Assembly: GCA_000218705.1 (NCBI GenBank)
Contig: GL947594.1
Span: forward strand, 83,613 to 124,744
Source: Prochlorococcus marinus bv. HNLC1
GTDB taxonomy: Bacteria > Cyanobacteriota > Cyanobacteriia > PCC-6307 > Cyanobiaceae
Direction of reading: 5' to 3'
Length of the DNA: 41,132 bases
In this document: positions 30,536-38,766 of the stretch, piece by piece
How the letters are laid out: every line of letters begins with the position of its first letter
Numbering within the stretch: position 1 is the stretch's first letter
Position numbers and translations under genes: made by a program
Notes under the pieces: generated by a model
The model's input: the letters and a program-made list of their open reading frames with translations, nothing else
Databases searched by the model: none
Told to the model about the DNA's origin: nothing

Positions 30536-30866
30536 TTAAGTATCTTGTTCGTCAACAGCTAATGGATCAGATAATTCAGCATTAGGCAATTCCAGCTCTC
30601 CATGAGCCACAAACTCACAACGAAGTTTCAAAAAGGTGATAAATTTTTTGTCAGTTGATATTACAGCAGCTTGAGGCTGTAGGAATTTTATTATAAAGAT
30701 CTTTCAATTCTGAACATTTTAGAAATTGAGGTTTTATTAAAAGCCAAAAATCTATATTTCTATTATTCTCCTTATAATTTCTTCTCCTTTCTTTAAGGAT
30801 CTCTTCAAGAGGTTCTTCTTCTGTTAGAAACTTTTGGCTCGCTGCAATGAAATAATAGGTTGTCAT
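30536..30866 (-). pseudogene. ycf54: Ycf54 (Mg-protoporphyrin ester cyclase subunit), one frameshift
   Basis: Ycf54 is needed by the aerobic Mg-protoporphyrin IX monomethyl ester cyclase, which forms the fifth ring of chlorophyll. The N-terminal half is a clear match: MTTYYFIAASQKFLTEEEPL, then RRRNYKENNRNIDFWLLIKP. The frame then runs off into ASSCCNIN and stops. Skipping the A at 30681 gives IPQPQAAVISTDKKF and continues through KLRCEFVAHGELELP to a stop at 30536, 109 aa in all, the usual family length. The restored gene fits tightly between pdxJ (5-base gap) and recC (5-base gap). Ycf54 is important for chlorophyll synthesis, so an error in the sequence is the likely explanation. Confidence 0.88.
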
Positions 30867-30871
30867 TTTGG

Positions 30872-31590
30872 TTATTTTCTTGAAATAAGGGTTTTCATTT
30901 CTCTTACTGATTTTTCCAATCCAACTGCAAGGGCTCTTGCAACTATACTATGTCCAATATTAAGTTCGTTTATTTGGGTTATTGATGCAATTTCCATAAC
31001 ATTTTGATAATTTAAACCATGTCCAGCATTTACTATAAGATCTAAATCAGATGCGTAATAGGTTGCTTCTTTAATCTTTTGTAACTGTTCAAATTTATTT
31101 TTAAGTGTTGTATTAGCTAGTATGTTCCTGTATGTAATTCAATACAGTCAAATCCTATTGATTTGGCACAATCTATTTGTGAAGCAATAGGGTCTATAAA
31201 TGCACTTACTATACTATATTAGATTCTTTCAAATCTTTGACATATTTCATAAAAATCTTCATTCGAGATTAAATTTAATCCCCCCTCAGTGGTTACTTCA
31301 TCTCTCTTTTCTGGAACTACAGTTATGTAGTCCGGCATAACTTCTTTCGCTATTTTTGACATCTCAGATGTAGCTGCCATCTCTAAATTAAGTTTTGTTT
31401 TAATTGTTTGTTTTAGTAAAAATAAGTCTCTGTCTTGAATATGTCTCCTGTCCTCACGAAGATGAACTGTAATTGAATCGGCTCCACCTAGTTCTGCTAA
31501 GAAAGCAAATTGAACGGGGTCTGGCTCAATAGTTTTCCTTGCTTCTCTGACGTTGGCAATATGATCAATATTTACTCCTAGAAATGCCAT
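30872..31590 (-). pseudogene. pdxJ: pyridoxine 5'-phosphate synthase, multiple frameshifts
   Basis: PdxJ makes pyridoxine 5'-phosphate in the DXP-dependent vitamin B6 route. The N-terminal 115 residues are intact: [15 protein letters not shown], then [14 protein letters not shown]. The frame then stops at about 31219. The C-terminal half is present in pieces: VSAFIDPIASQIDCAKSIGF, then after another shift NAGHGLNYQNVMEI and ELNIGHSIVARALAVGLE to a stop at 30872. One surplus base near 31236-31238, two near 31204-31216 and two near 31117-31122 account for all breaks. The corrected product is 237 aa, exactly normal for PdxJ. Three small insertions in about 120 bases of an expectedly essential gene suggest a poor local consensus; decay is the alternative. 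Confidence 0.88.
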
Positions 31591-31704
31591 GACATTAAAT
31601 TTTTATAATCTTTTGATTAGACGATGTTTTAACTGCCCAATAATAACCTATATATTTTTATAAAGGTTTAATTTTATTATAAATACTTAATTTTCATAGC
31701 AGGT

Positions 31705-32400
31705 TTGAAGAAAAACAAAGAAGCTAATTCATATGGAATTCAGCCTTATTTAGCAGTTCTTGCTATGTGGCTTACACAAGATATTGTTCTTAGGTTTTTT
31801 TTTAGTAAAAAAATTATTGAGGGTAAAGAATTTTTAAATTTAGTAGATGGGCCATTGATAATAGCTCCTACGCATAGATCAAGATGGGATGGTTTGATTT
31901 TGACTTTCGCAATTGGAAGGAGAGTAACCAATAGAGATTGTAGATTTATGGTCACTACTCCTGAAATGAAGGGTCTTCAGGGTTGGTTTTTAAAAAGATT
32001 AGGATGCTTTTCAATTAATCAAGAATCTCCATCCTTGTTCTCTCTTCGATATGCAGTAGAACTTATTTTTTCAAAAAATCAATTAGTAATTTTCCCAGAA
32101 GGGAAAATTACTAAAAATGGTAAAAAGTTAAAATTAAAACAAGGACTTTTTAGATTAGCAAAGCTTGCTAGAAAAAAAGGTGAACCAATTAAAATAGTAC
32201 CTGTGGGAATTGCCTACGATAATGTAAAACCAAAATTCAGGGATAGATTTGCAATTTGCATAGAAAAACCATTTGATTTAGATGATTTTGCCAATGCTTC
32301 TGTAGATGATTTTAATTTTTATCTTAAATCATGTATACAAGAGGCAGAAGTAAAAGCTTTAAAACAAGTAGGACGTAAACTAGATGATCAGTTAGAATGA
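31705..32400 (+). CDS. plsC: PlsC-like 1-acylglycerol-3-phosphate acyltransferase
   Basis: A 231-aa membrane-associated acyltransferase of phospholipid synthesis. The catalytic HX4D is in PTHRSRWDG near residue 57 and the glycerol-phosphate-binding FPEGKITKNGK near 130. VPVGIAYD near 172 is the last block. The start is TTG at 31705; no in-frame ATG precedes the conserved part, and an A/G-rich AGCAGG lies just upstream. It diverges from pdxJ over 114 bases. The family is sure; whether the acceptor is lysophosphatidate or another lysolipid is inferred. Confidence 0.87.
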   Translation: MKKNKEANSYGIQPYLAVLAMWLTQDIVLRFFFSKKIIEGKEFLNLVDGPLIIAPTHRSRWDGLILTFAIGRRVTNRDCRFMVTTPEMKGLQGWFLKRLGCFSINQESPSLFSLRYAVELIFSKNQLVIFPEGKITKNGKKLKLKQGLFRLAKLARKKGEPIKIVPVGIAYDNVKPKFRDRFAICIEKPFDLDDFANASVDDFNFYLKSCIQEAEVKALKQVGRKLDDQLE

Positions 32401-32418
32401 TTTCGTAAAAGTATAAAC

Positions 32419-32937
32419 ATGAAATTTTTAAAATTTATTGCTTTGGTTTTTATTTCAATTGGTGCATTTTCAACTATTGATCGTTCTCTTGCAGATAACA
32501 AGAATCCTGAAAACTATAAAGTACTTTCAAATAAGAATGATAAATTTTCTATTATCAATGTCCAAAATTTTCTTGATAGTGGAGATGAATTTATAAAAAT
32601 TGGTAGCTATGATAAAGCTAAAGATTCATATGATAAAGCTAGAAATTTAGCTAAACAATTATCAGGTTTTTATAGAGATTTAAATGGCTCATACAGAGGA
32701 TTAGATGCCAGGATACCAAGAGAAATGGAAATTAAAGGTAGGCAAACTCTAAAAATATGGGCAGAATCTAATGCCAAGCTTGCTAAACTTTATAAGAGTA
32801 AAAATCAGCCAGAGGTAGCTGTACCTTTATTGGTTGAAATCATAAAATTAATGTCTGCTTCAAGTCCAGAAGGAAAATCAGCATATAATGATTTACTTGA
32901 ACTTGGATTTGTTGAGACTCAATATAAAGGTATCTAA
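32419..32937 (+). CDS. secreted helical repeat (TPR-like) protein, unknown
   Basis: A 172-aa product with a cleavable-looking signal peptide (FLKFIALVFISIGAFSTI, cleavage plausible after SLA near residue 25). The mature part is helical: FLDSGDEFIKIGSYDKAKDSYDKARNLAKQL and LKIWAESNAKLAKLYKSKNQPEVAVPLL read like two TPR-type hairpins (long strings shown only in part: IGSYDKAKDSYDKARNL and AKLYKSKNQPEVAVPLL are the repeats). A periplasmic or lumenal scaffold is likely. It follows plsC by 18 bases and precedes bolA by 7. I do not recognise a named family. Confidence 0.75.
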   Translation: MKFLKFIALVFISIGAFSTIDRSLADNKNPENYKVLSNKNDKFSIINVQNFLDSGDEFIKIGSYDKAKDSYDKARNLAKQLSGFYRDLNGSYRGLDARIPREMEIKGRQTLKIWAESNAKLAKLYKSKNQPEVAVPLLVEIIKLMSASSPEGKSAYNDLLELGFVETQYKGI

Positions 32938-32944
32938 ATTTTAA

Positions 32945-33175
32945 ATGGTTACGAAATCAGAAGTAATTAAATTAATTACAAATAACATCCCTAACTCAGA
33001 GGTCTTAGTTGAAACTTTTAACGGTAATGATCATCTTCAGGTAACAGTCATCTCTTCTGAATTTAATGGATTATCATTAGTTAAACAGCATCAATTAGTT
33101 TATTCAGCACTAAAAGCTGAGCTAGCTTCTGAGGCTATTCACGCATTAGCATTAAAAACACAAACACCTAATTAA
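32945..33175 (+). CDS. BolA family protein
   Basis: A 76-aa BolA-like protein. The helix-turn-helix-like class II KH fold is recognisable in HLQVTVISSEFNGLSLVKQHQ, specifically VTVISSEFNGLSLVKQH near residues 29-45, with the C-terminal LVYSAL followed by HALALKTQTP. The conserved C-terminal His that helps ligate a [2Fe-2S] cluster with a CGFS glutaredoxin is present in IHALAL. The adjacent gene is exactly such a glutaredoxin, 3 bases downstream, which supports a BolA-Grx complex in iron-sulfur or iron sensing. Confidence 0.92.
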   Translation: MVTKSEVIKLITNNIPNSEVLVETFNGNDHLQVTVISSEFNGLSLVKQHQLVYSALKAELASEAIHALALKTQTPN

Positions 33176-33178
33176 TTT

Positions 33179-33502
33179 ATGGACAATCAAATTAAAGATA
33201 AAATTCAAAAACTAATTGACTCAAGTCCTGTAATGGTTTTTATGAAGGGCACAAAATTAATGCCTCAATGTGGCTTTTCTAATAATGTAGTTCAAATACT
33301 CAATTCACTTGGGATTGAATTTTCAACCTATGATGTTTTAAGTGATTTTGAAATAAGAGAAGGTATAAAACAATATTCAAATTGGCCTACCATACCCCAA
33401 GTATATTTAAAGGGAGAATTTCTAGGTGGTTCAGATATTTTAATCGAAATGTATAACTCTGGAGAACTTAAGGAAAAAATAGAAATTGAATTAGCGTCTT
33501 AA
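33179..33502 (+). CDS. grxD: monothiol glutaredoxin, CGFS type
   Basis: A 107-aa Grx4/Grx5-type glutaredoxin. The active site CGFS lies in LMPQCGFSNNVV near residue 31. GTKLMPQ with its glutathione-contacting Lys lies before it, and WPTIPQVYLKGEFLGGSD is at about 68-85. Such proteins carry a glutathione-ligated [2Fe-2S] cluster between two subunits or with BolA. It is translated 3 bases after bolA. Length and motifs are complete. Confidence 0.95.
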   Translation: MDNQIKDKIQKLIDSSPVMVFMKGTKLMPQCGFSNNVVQILNSLGIEFSTYDVLSDFEIREGIKQYSNWPTIPQVYLKGEFLGGSDILIEMYNSGELKEKIEIELAS

Positions 33503-33562
33503 AACATTTTGTAAGTATAAATACTTTAAAGTTAATAAATATTAATATTAGATTTTAAATTT

Positions 33563-33820
33563 TTACCTAAAAAATTGTCTCATTTGCTTCCCATCTGGTC
33601 CGAAAAAACTTGAAGGATCCTTGATATATTTATCAATTAATCTTTCTAATTTTTCTTGATCCTTTGGCTCTAAACTATTGCTATTCCTTAAAGCTTGCAA
33701 ATATCCATCACTAAATAATTTGATATCAGATTGGTTATGATTTTGATTAATTAGGTCTTGGCAGTTATCACAAATTGACTGAAAATGCCGAATTGCTTTT
33801 GGGTTTTCAAATGAAGTCAT
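33563..33820 (-). CDS. small conserved cyanobacterial protein (DUF6761-like)
   Basis: An 85-aa soluble, mostly helical protein with FQSICDNCQDLINQNH, a basic and acidic middle and the ending PSSFFGPDGKQMRQFFR. I recognise the ending as that of a small cyanobacterial family of unknown function, probably DUF6761. The CDNC pair could bind metal but is the only cysteine cluster. It converges with grxD over 60 bases and diverges from the response regulator over 86 bases. Confidence 0.75.
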   Translation of the reverse strand: MTSFENPKAIRHFQSICDNCQDLINQNHNQSDIKLFSDGYLQALRNSNSLEPKDQEKLERLIDKYIKDPSSFFGPDGKQMRQFFR

Positions 33821-33906
33821 AATTCAATAGATTCTGATTTTTAATTTCCATTTGTTATACCTTATTAAGGATAAAAATAAATTGCCTGGTCAAACAGTAA
33901 TTAAGA

Positions 33907-34644
33907 ATGCAATCAACTGAGCAAATCTTAGCTTCAACTCCTGGTAATTCACAATTGCCTTCAACCTCTCAAACACCTTCGAGAGTTCTAGTTGTTGAAC
34001 CACACCCAACATTAAGAACCGTGCTTGTTCAAAGATTAAGACAAGACGGACACCTTGCCGCTGCCGTAGGCTCCGCCGCGGAAGCCATTGATTTGTGCAG
34101 AGAGCAATCTCCTGACCTATTAGTGAGTGCAGAAATTTTGGAACATAATTCTGCTATGCGTTTAGCTCAGCAATTAGGCTGCTCTGTCATTGTGCTTACA
34201 GCAAGATCTGGAGTTGAAGCATTAGTAAACTTATTAGATGAAGGAGCTGATGACGTTCTTAGAAAACCTTTCGGTCTAGAAGAATTAGCTGCTAGATGCA
34301 GAACTTTATTAAAAAGAGGAAGAATAGGGTTACAAGAAAAAGTTTCTGTTGGTCCCTTAGAAGTTCATTTGCTTTTAAGACAAGTAACTTTAAGTGAAAA
34401 GCCTGTAGAACTAAGTCCTCGTGAGTTTGCACTGCTATGTGCCTTGTTAATGCCTCCTGGCATGGTTAGGAGCCGTCAAGAGCTTCTCAGAATGGCCTGG
34501 CCGCCTTTTAGTGGTGGCCCAAGATCTGTTGATACACAGGTTTTAACTTTGAGAAGAAAACTAGAACAAGCGGGATTAGGCGAAGGCGGTGGTATTACAA
34601 CTGTTCGTCAACAAGGTTATAGATTTAGTATTGATAATCTTTAG
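33907..34644 (+). CDS. OmpR/PhoB-type response regulator lacking the phospho-acceptor Asp
   Basis: A 245-aa two-domain protein: an N-terminal receiver (about residues 27-140) and a C-terminal OmpR/PhoB winged-helix DNA-binding domain (about 148-243). The latter contains LSPREFALLCALL, SVDTQVLTLRRKLEQ and TTVRQQGYRF. The receiver is atypical. The acidic pocket reads VVEPHP where VDDxP is expected, and the phosphorylation site reads PDLLVSAEIL, with Ala where Asp belongs. The conserved Thr (VIVLTARS) and Lys (VLRKPF) remain. A Ser/Thr/Pro-rich leader of about 25 residues precedes it. The gene, notably at 34050-34090, is more GC-rich than its neighbours. It probably binds DNA independently of phosphorylation; the target genes are unknown. 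Confidence 0.88.
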   Translation: MQSTEQILASTPGNSQLPSTSQTPSRVLVVEPHPTLRTVLVQRLRQDGHLAAAVGSAAEAIDLCREQSPDLLVSAEILEHNSAMRLAQQLGCSVIVLTARSGVEALVNLLDEGADDVLRKPFGLEELAARCRTLLKRGRIGLQEKVSVGPLEVHLLLRQVTLSEKPVELSPREFALLCALLMPPGMVRSRQELLRMAWPPFSGGPRSVDTQVLTLRRKLEQAGLGEGGGITTVRQQGYRFSIDNL

Positions 34645-34940
34645 GTTGTTTTTTTAGAATATGATGTTTAAAAATAATTGGTAATCAATAAGACAATGTT
34701 AGAAAATTAAATTTAAATAAAATTTTCTTTATTTTAATAAACTTTATTTTGTTAAAAATTGAATTTTTTATTATTTTTCAATACATGTTATTTATCTATT
34801 CCTAATAATCAAAAATAAAGTCATTCTTAATTCTTTGATTAGTTAAAATTTTTCGCTAAAAAGTTATAAAAACTTATTTAACAAAATTCTTCTGTTCTAA
34901 AATTAAGACTTGAACAATATAAAATTTAATAAATAAATAT

Positions 34941-35007
34941 ACTTAACTCTGCAAATTAAGTAATTTTAAGATTTATAGAAATATTAAAGAAATTGGTTGA
35001 GTTAAGT
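34941..35007. repeat. inverted repeat, 9-base arms ACTTAACTC / GAGTTAAGT
   Basis: ACTTAACTC at 34941-34949 is matched by GAGTTAAGT at 34999-35007, with one more T-A pair outside (34940/35008). The 49-base loop is AT-rich. Seen directly; biological meaning not established. Confidence 0.5.
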
Positions 35008-35020
35008 AAATTTTTTTATT

Positions 35021-35072
35021 AATAAATGATAAGGATTGTTAAAAAAAGGCTTTATAATCCTTAATATTTATT
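35021..35072. repeat. long imperfect hairpin, 17-base arms
   Basis: Arm 35021-35037 (ending AAGGATT) pairs with 35056-35072 (starting AATCCTT). Of 17 positions there is one mismatch and one G-T pair. The loop is 18 bases. The hairpin starts 16 bases beyond the carotene isomerase stop. No T tract follows it on either strand, so it is not a standard intrinsic terminator; an RNA-end stabiliser or small-RNA element is possible. Confidence 0.55.
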
Positions 35073-35087
35073 ATCCGAGATCATTCT

Positions 35088-36633
35088 TTAATCAGGTAAT
35101 TTTGAACTATTAATTTTTAATTGAGAACCTACTTTATGGGCGCATGCATAACCACTGAATGCAACAGCATTAAGTCCTTGACCAGGGAAACATGAATCAC
35201 CAACACAATATAAATTCTTTACGTTTGTTGTATTAAAAGGCATTGGTAGAAGCCCAAGTAATTTTTTATTTGGTATTGGTCCATAACTTCCTTCAAATCT
35301 ACCCAAAAATTTCTTATGTGTTTTTGGAGTACCTATTTCTTTGTGATCAATTGAATCTTTAATTTCTGGTATGATTTTTGATATTTTATTTATAATAAAT
35401 TCAAAATATTCCTCCTTCTTTTTAAGGTATTCTTTCCTTGAAAGATTTTCCCATTCATTCATTGAAGAGGGTGTAAAAGCATGAACTATATGCTTGCCTT
35501 CAGGAGCTAAATTTTTATCAAGTAGGGTAGGAATAGAAATAAAAATAACACCTTTTTCATCCTCTAATTCGTCCCATTTATCAACAATAATATGATGGCA
35601 ATTGAAATTTGGATTTAATAATATTTTTATCTACACCAATATGAATTGAGACAAAAGATGGAGAGGGTTTATAATTTTTGGACCAAACAAATTCGTTTTT
35701 ACCAACAAATTCTTGTTTTACTAATCCTTTTTTAACATTGTTTAGACCAAAGGTATCCCACCTTGTTGAATTAGATATAATAGTTTTTGCAAATAATTCT
35801 TCACCATTAATTAACCTTACTCCAACAGCATGATTGTTTTTTATCATTATTTCTTGAACATTAGCTTTGTATCTAATTTTGCTGCCTAATTTCTCTAAAC
35901 CTTTCACAAGCTTTTCTGCTATTGTCCCTACTCCCCCTTTTGGATAATTAATACCACCTACATGTCTATCTGTAAAAACCATCCCAGCGTTTATCATGGG
36001 TGTCTTGAGTGCAGGCATTACTGACCAACAAAAACATTCAATATCGATAAATTTAAGTAACTCAGGATCTTTTATAAATTTTTTTGCAACATCTCCAACA
36101 TTTATTGGTAGCCATCTCGCTAAGCCTAAACAGGATAATGGTGCTTTTAGAAATACTTTAAAAAGATATGTTGGATCCTCAATTGACAAAAGAGGCATTG
36201 AATCGAGACAGTTAAAAACTTTTCTACAAGCACCATAAAATTTAGTAATTCCCTCTTTCTCATGAGGGAACCTATCTATTAATTTACTTATAAAATTAGA
36301 ATAGTTTTTATCTACAGATAGGTTTATTTTATTAGGGAGATGATACTCTAACTGAACAGGATCAGGTATAGTCTCACATCTTTCATTGACATCTTTAAGA
36401 GCACGCGTTAGTAAATTTGTATATCCATTTTCTCCAAATCCAAAGATCATTGATGCACCAACATCAAAGGTATAACCTTTTCTTTTGAAAGAACCTCCGC
36501 TTCCTCCAGGGATTATATATTTTTCAAGAACCAAAACTTTTGCTCCTTTTGAAGCAAGTTGAGTCGCTGTTACAAGTCCTCCTATCCCGGAACCAATTAT
36601 GATGGCATCCAACTGAGTTTTATTTTTTTCCAT
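35088..36633 (-). pseudogene. crtH: carotene cis-trans isomerase CrtH (CRTISO), one frameshift
   Basis: CrtH isomerises poly-cis-lycopene to all-trans lycopene in the cyanobacterial carotenoid pathway. The FAD-binding IIGSGIGGLVTATQLA is near residue 12, followed by IPGGSGGSFKRKGYTFDVG and GASMIFGFGENGYTNLLTRA, both typical of CrtH rather than CrtI. The frame breaks near 35605-35607: it ends as LPSYYC, while another frame continues NCHHIIVDKWDELEDEKGV. That frame runs through HAFTPSSMNEW and the C-terminal FAD-contact GDSCFPGQGLNAVAFSG to 35088. Removing one T joins KSKFNCHHIIVD and yields 514 aa, the normal length. It precedes no close downstream gene and sits 33 bases from trmFO upstream. 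Confidence 0.88.
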
Positions 36634-36666
36634 TAGAAAGCATTTTTTATATATTAGATAAATTTA

Positions 36667-38070
36667 CTAATAATTAGAATATAAATTTTTTAATTTTGAA
36701 TCTATTCTTCTCTCAAGTTCTTTTGTCTTTAATATAGATCTATTTTTATAGGCTTGGTATCTAAGTTTCTTATCTTTAATTCTATTCGATAGTTCAGGTA
36801 TTAGTCCAAAGGATGCTGGCATTGGCTGGAATTTATATTTTTTCTTAGATTCGAAGATCTTATTACTATTACTAATAAAATTTAAAAGTGCTCCAATCAT
36901 TGTTTCAGGAGGGAATGTGATTGTATCGTGACTGTTATATAAAAATGCAGCATTTAAACCTGCAACTAATCCGCCAGCAGCAGCTGCAGCGTAACCTTCT
37001 GTTCCAGTAATTTGTCCAGCAGCTAAAAGATTATGGTTATTTATAAATTGAAGTGTCGGTAATAGTAATTTTGGAGATTCCAAAAATGTATTCCTATGCA
37101 TTACACCAAATCGAACAAATTCAGCATTCTCTAATCCTGGTATCATTCGAAAGATTCTTTTTTGTTCAGACCATTTAAGGTTTGTTTGAAAACCAACCAT
37201 ATTTAATAATTTGCCATCTATATCCTCTCTTCTTAATTGAACTATTGCATGTGGCCTTTTATTTAACCGATTATTTTTGTCGTTTAAATCACCCCATTCG
37301 GGATTCCATAACCCAATTGATTTTAATGGCCCGAATCTCATTGTTTCGATGCCTCTTCTTGCTATCTCTTCAATTGGTAAACATCCTTCAAAAAAATTTG
37401 CAGATTCCTTTTCAAAATCTTTGAGCTTGACCTGATCAGCATTTACTAATTCTTCTCTAAATTTCTCATATAAATTTTTATTCATAGGACAATTTAAGTA
37501 GGAAGGTTCACCTTTGTCATATCTACTCGCTCTAAAAACTAATTTAGGATTAATACTTTCGCCAAAAATTATTGGACTAGCTGCGTCATAAAAATGACAA
37601 GAATCAATACCTGTAAAGTCTCTAAGTTTTTTTGCTAACCTCTCTGAGGTAAGCGGTCCAGTAGCAATAATTGTGATTGAATTATTTGTTGTAATATCAA
37701 ATTTCTCTTCTCTATATATTTCTATAAGTGGATGATTTGATAATTTTTTTGTTAATGCTTTACTAAATTTTGATCTATCAACAGCTAATGCTCCTCCCGC
37801 TGGCACAGAAAAATTATCTGCTGTTTTGATTATTAATGAGTTAAATATTCTTAATTCAGCATGAAGTAAGCCTGCTGCTCTTTCTGGACTTAATGCGCCA
37901 AAACTATTGCTGCAAACTAATTCTCCAAACTCTTCAGAATGATGAGCAGGAGAGGATATTGAAGGCCTCATTTCAAATAATTTAACGGGTACTCCCGCAT
38001 TAGCTAATTGCCATGCGGCTTCTGTTCCTGCAAGACCTGCACCAATTACAGTGACCTTTTTATTCGCCAA
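36667..38070 (-). CDS. trmFO: tRNA (m5U54) methyltransferase, folate/FAD-dependent
   Basis: A 467-aa TrmFO (formerly GidA-like Gid), which uses methylenetetrahydrofolate and FADH2 to methylate U54 in the T loop of tRNA. The FAD-binding [16 protein letters not shown] is near residue 6, and the family blocks [16 protein letters not shown] near 45 and [11 protein letters not shown] near 92 follow. [17 protein letters not shown] lies near 300 and [17 protein letters not shown] near 352. Cys in LVCSN near 53 and the Cys of EGCLP near 228 match positions used in catalysis in the family. Length is usual. Confidence 0.95.
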   Translation of the reverse strand: MANKKVTVIGAGLAGTEAAWQLANAGVPVKLFEMRPSISSPAHHSEEFGELVCSNSFGALSPERAAGLLHAELRIFNSLIIKTADNFSVPAGGALAVDRSKFSKALTKKLSNHPLIEIYREEKFDITTNNSITIIATGPLTSERLAKKLRDFTGIDSCHFYDAASPIIFGESINPKLVFRASRYDKGEPSYLNCPMNKNLYEKFREELVNADQVKLKDFEKESANFFEGCLPIEEIARRGIETMRFGPLKSIGLWNPEWGDLNDKNNRLNKRPHAIVQLRREDIDGKLLNMVGFQTNLKWSEQKRIFRMIPGLENAEFVRFGVMHRNTFLESPKLLLPTLQFINNHNLLAAGQITGTEGYAAAAAGGLVAGLNAAFLYNSHDTITFPPETMIGALLNFISNSNKIFESKKKYKFQPMPASFGLIPELSNRIKDKKLRYQAYKNRSILKTKELERRIDSKLKNLYSNY

Positions 38071-38312
38071 TAAATTAATTATCTAATTCCATTATATGTA
38101 ATTTTTAAAAATGGGTTATTAATCATATTTGTATTAATTCAAGAAATCCCTGCTTTATCAATCTTTTGATTTGCGACTGATATCAAATGGAATCAACTAA
38201 GCCTTTTTGTTTGAATTATTAATAAATTGTATCTCTCTTGTTCGAGTTAAGATAAAAAGTTGTTTTTTTTACCTTAAGAAGGGATAATTTCTTATGTATC
38301 GTATACAACCAT

Positions 38313-38384
38313 GGGTCGCTAGCTCAGCGGTAGAGCATCCGGCTTTTAACCGGCTGGTCCTGAGTTCGAATCTCAGGCGACCCA
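38313..38384 (+). tRNA. trnK: tRNA-Lys (anticodon UUU)
   Basis: A complete 72-base cloverleaf: acceptor GGGTCGC pairs with GCGACCC. The D arm is GCTC...GAGC, the anticodon stem CCGGC/GCCGG with loop TTTTAAC-type context giving anticodon TTT, and the T arm CTGAG TTCGAAT CTCAG. Discriminator base is A and CCA is not encoded. It lies alone, 242 bases after trmFO's start and 267 bases before the hli pair. Confidence 0.96.
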
Positions 38385-38616
38385 CATTCTTTTCAGACTT
38401 TCAAAGCTAAATTTAAAGAAAGGTATTTTGCTGTTAGAAATAAAATATTTCAGTTTGATTTTTATAATGATAAAAAGATTAAATATCCCTTTTGATCTTG
38501 CAGCTATTAGTGGTTCGCAATAATGTCACAGAAGTGTCTAAGAAATTTTTATTTTTGCTGGATCAGCGCTTAATGAGGCTTAATTGCTAAAGGGCTTTAC
38601 AAACATTCATAAAGCT

Positions 38617-38634
38617 GTTACAATCATTTACATA
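38617..38634 (+). promoter_or_regulatory. HLR1 box (RpaB site) upstream of hli, plus extra half-site
   Basis: GTTACAAT at 38617-38624, a 2-base spacer CA, then TTTACATA at 38627-38634 match the HLR1 consensus (G/T)TTACA(T/A)(T/A) N2 (G/T)TTACA(T/A)(T/A) at every position. A third half-site, TTTACAAA, lies at 38596-38603, 21 bases (two helical turns) upstream of the first. HLR1 is the binding site of the response regulator RpaB at high-light genes in cyanobacteria. The box ends 17 bases before the hli start codon. The consensus match is seen; binding is inferred. Confidence 0.7.
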
Positions 38635-38651
38635 AATTTATTATTATTATC

Positions 38652-38759
38652 ATGACACCTGAAGCAGAACGTTTTAATGGTTGGGCAGCTATGCTCGGTT
38701 TCGTTGCAGCTGTTGGCGCATACGTAACAACTGGTCAAATTATTCCAGGTTGGTTTTAA
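38652..38759 (+). CDS. hli: short high-light-inducible protein (Hli), 35 aa
   Basis: A 35-aa one-helix protein of the Hlip/chlorophyll-binding family, placed in thylakoids where family members protect photosystems and newly made chlorophyll proteins. It has ERFNGWAAMLGF where the family motif is ExxNGRxAMxG: Glu and Asn are kept but the Arg position is Trp. A single membrane helix runs from WAAMLG to TTGQIIPG, and the GQIIPGWF ending is shared with the next gene. No Shine-Dalgarno sequence is evident before the ATG. It is followed after 7 bases by a second hli, so the two form an operon ending at the terminator near 39043. Confidence 0.93.
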   Translation: MTPEAERFNGWAAMLGFVAAVGAYVTTGQIIPGWF

Positions 38760-38766
38760 GTCTTAA

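Larger units (their letters stand above)
34645..35087. other. 443-base AT-rich intergenic region
   Basis: No convincing coding frame in either strand; all starts are soon closed. It lies after the response regulator and beyond the 3' end of the convergent carotene isomerase, so it need not hold a promoter for either. It contains two notable inverted repeats, listed separately. It is unusually long for this compact genome and could encode a small RNA. Confidence 0.6.

Noticed and set aside
35021..35072. The long hairpin as an intrinsic terminator of crtH
   Set aside because: The loop is 18 bases and the arm on the crtH strand is followed by A, not T, residues.
38313..38384. tRNA-Lys as a phage/island attachment site
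   Set aside because: No integrase and no second copy of the tRNA 3' end seen in the window.
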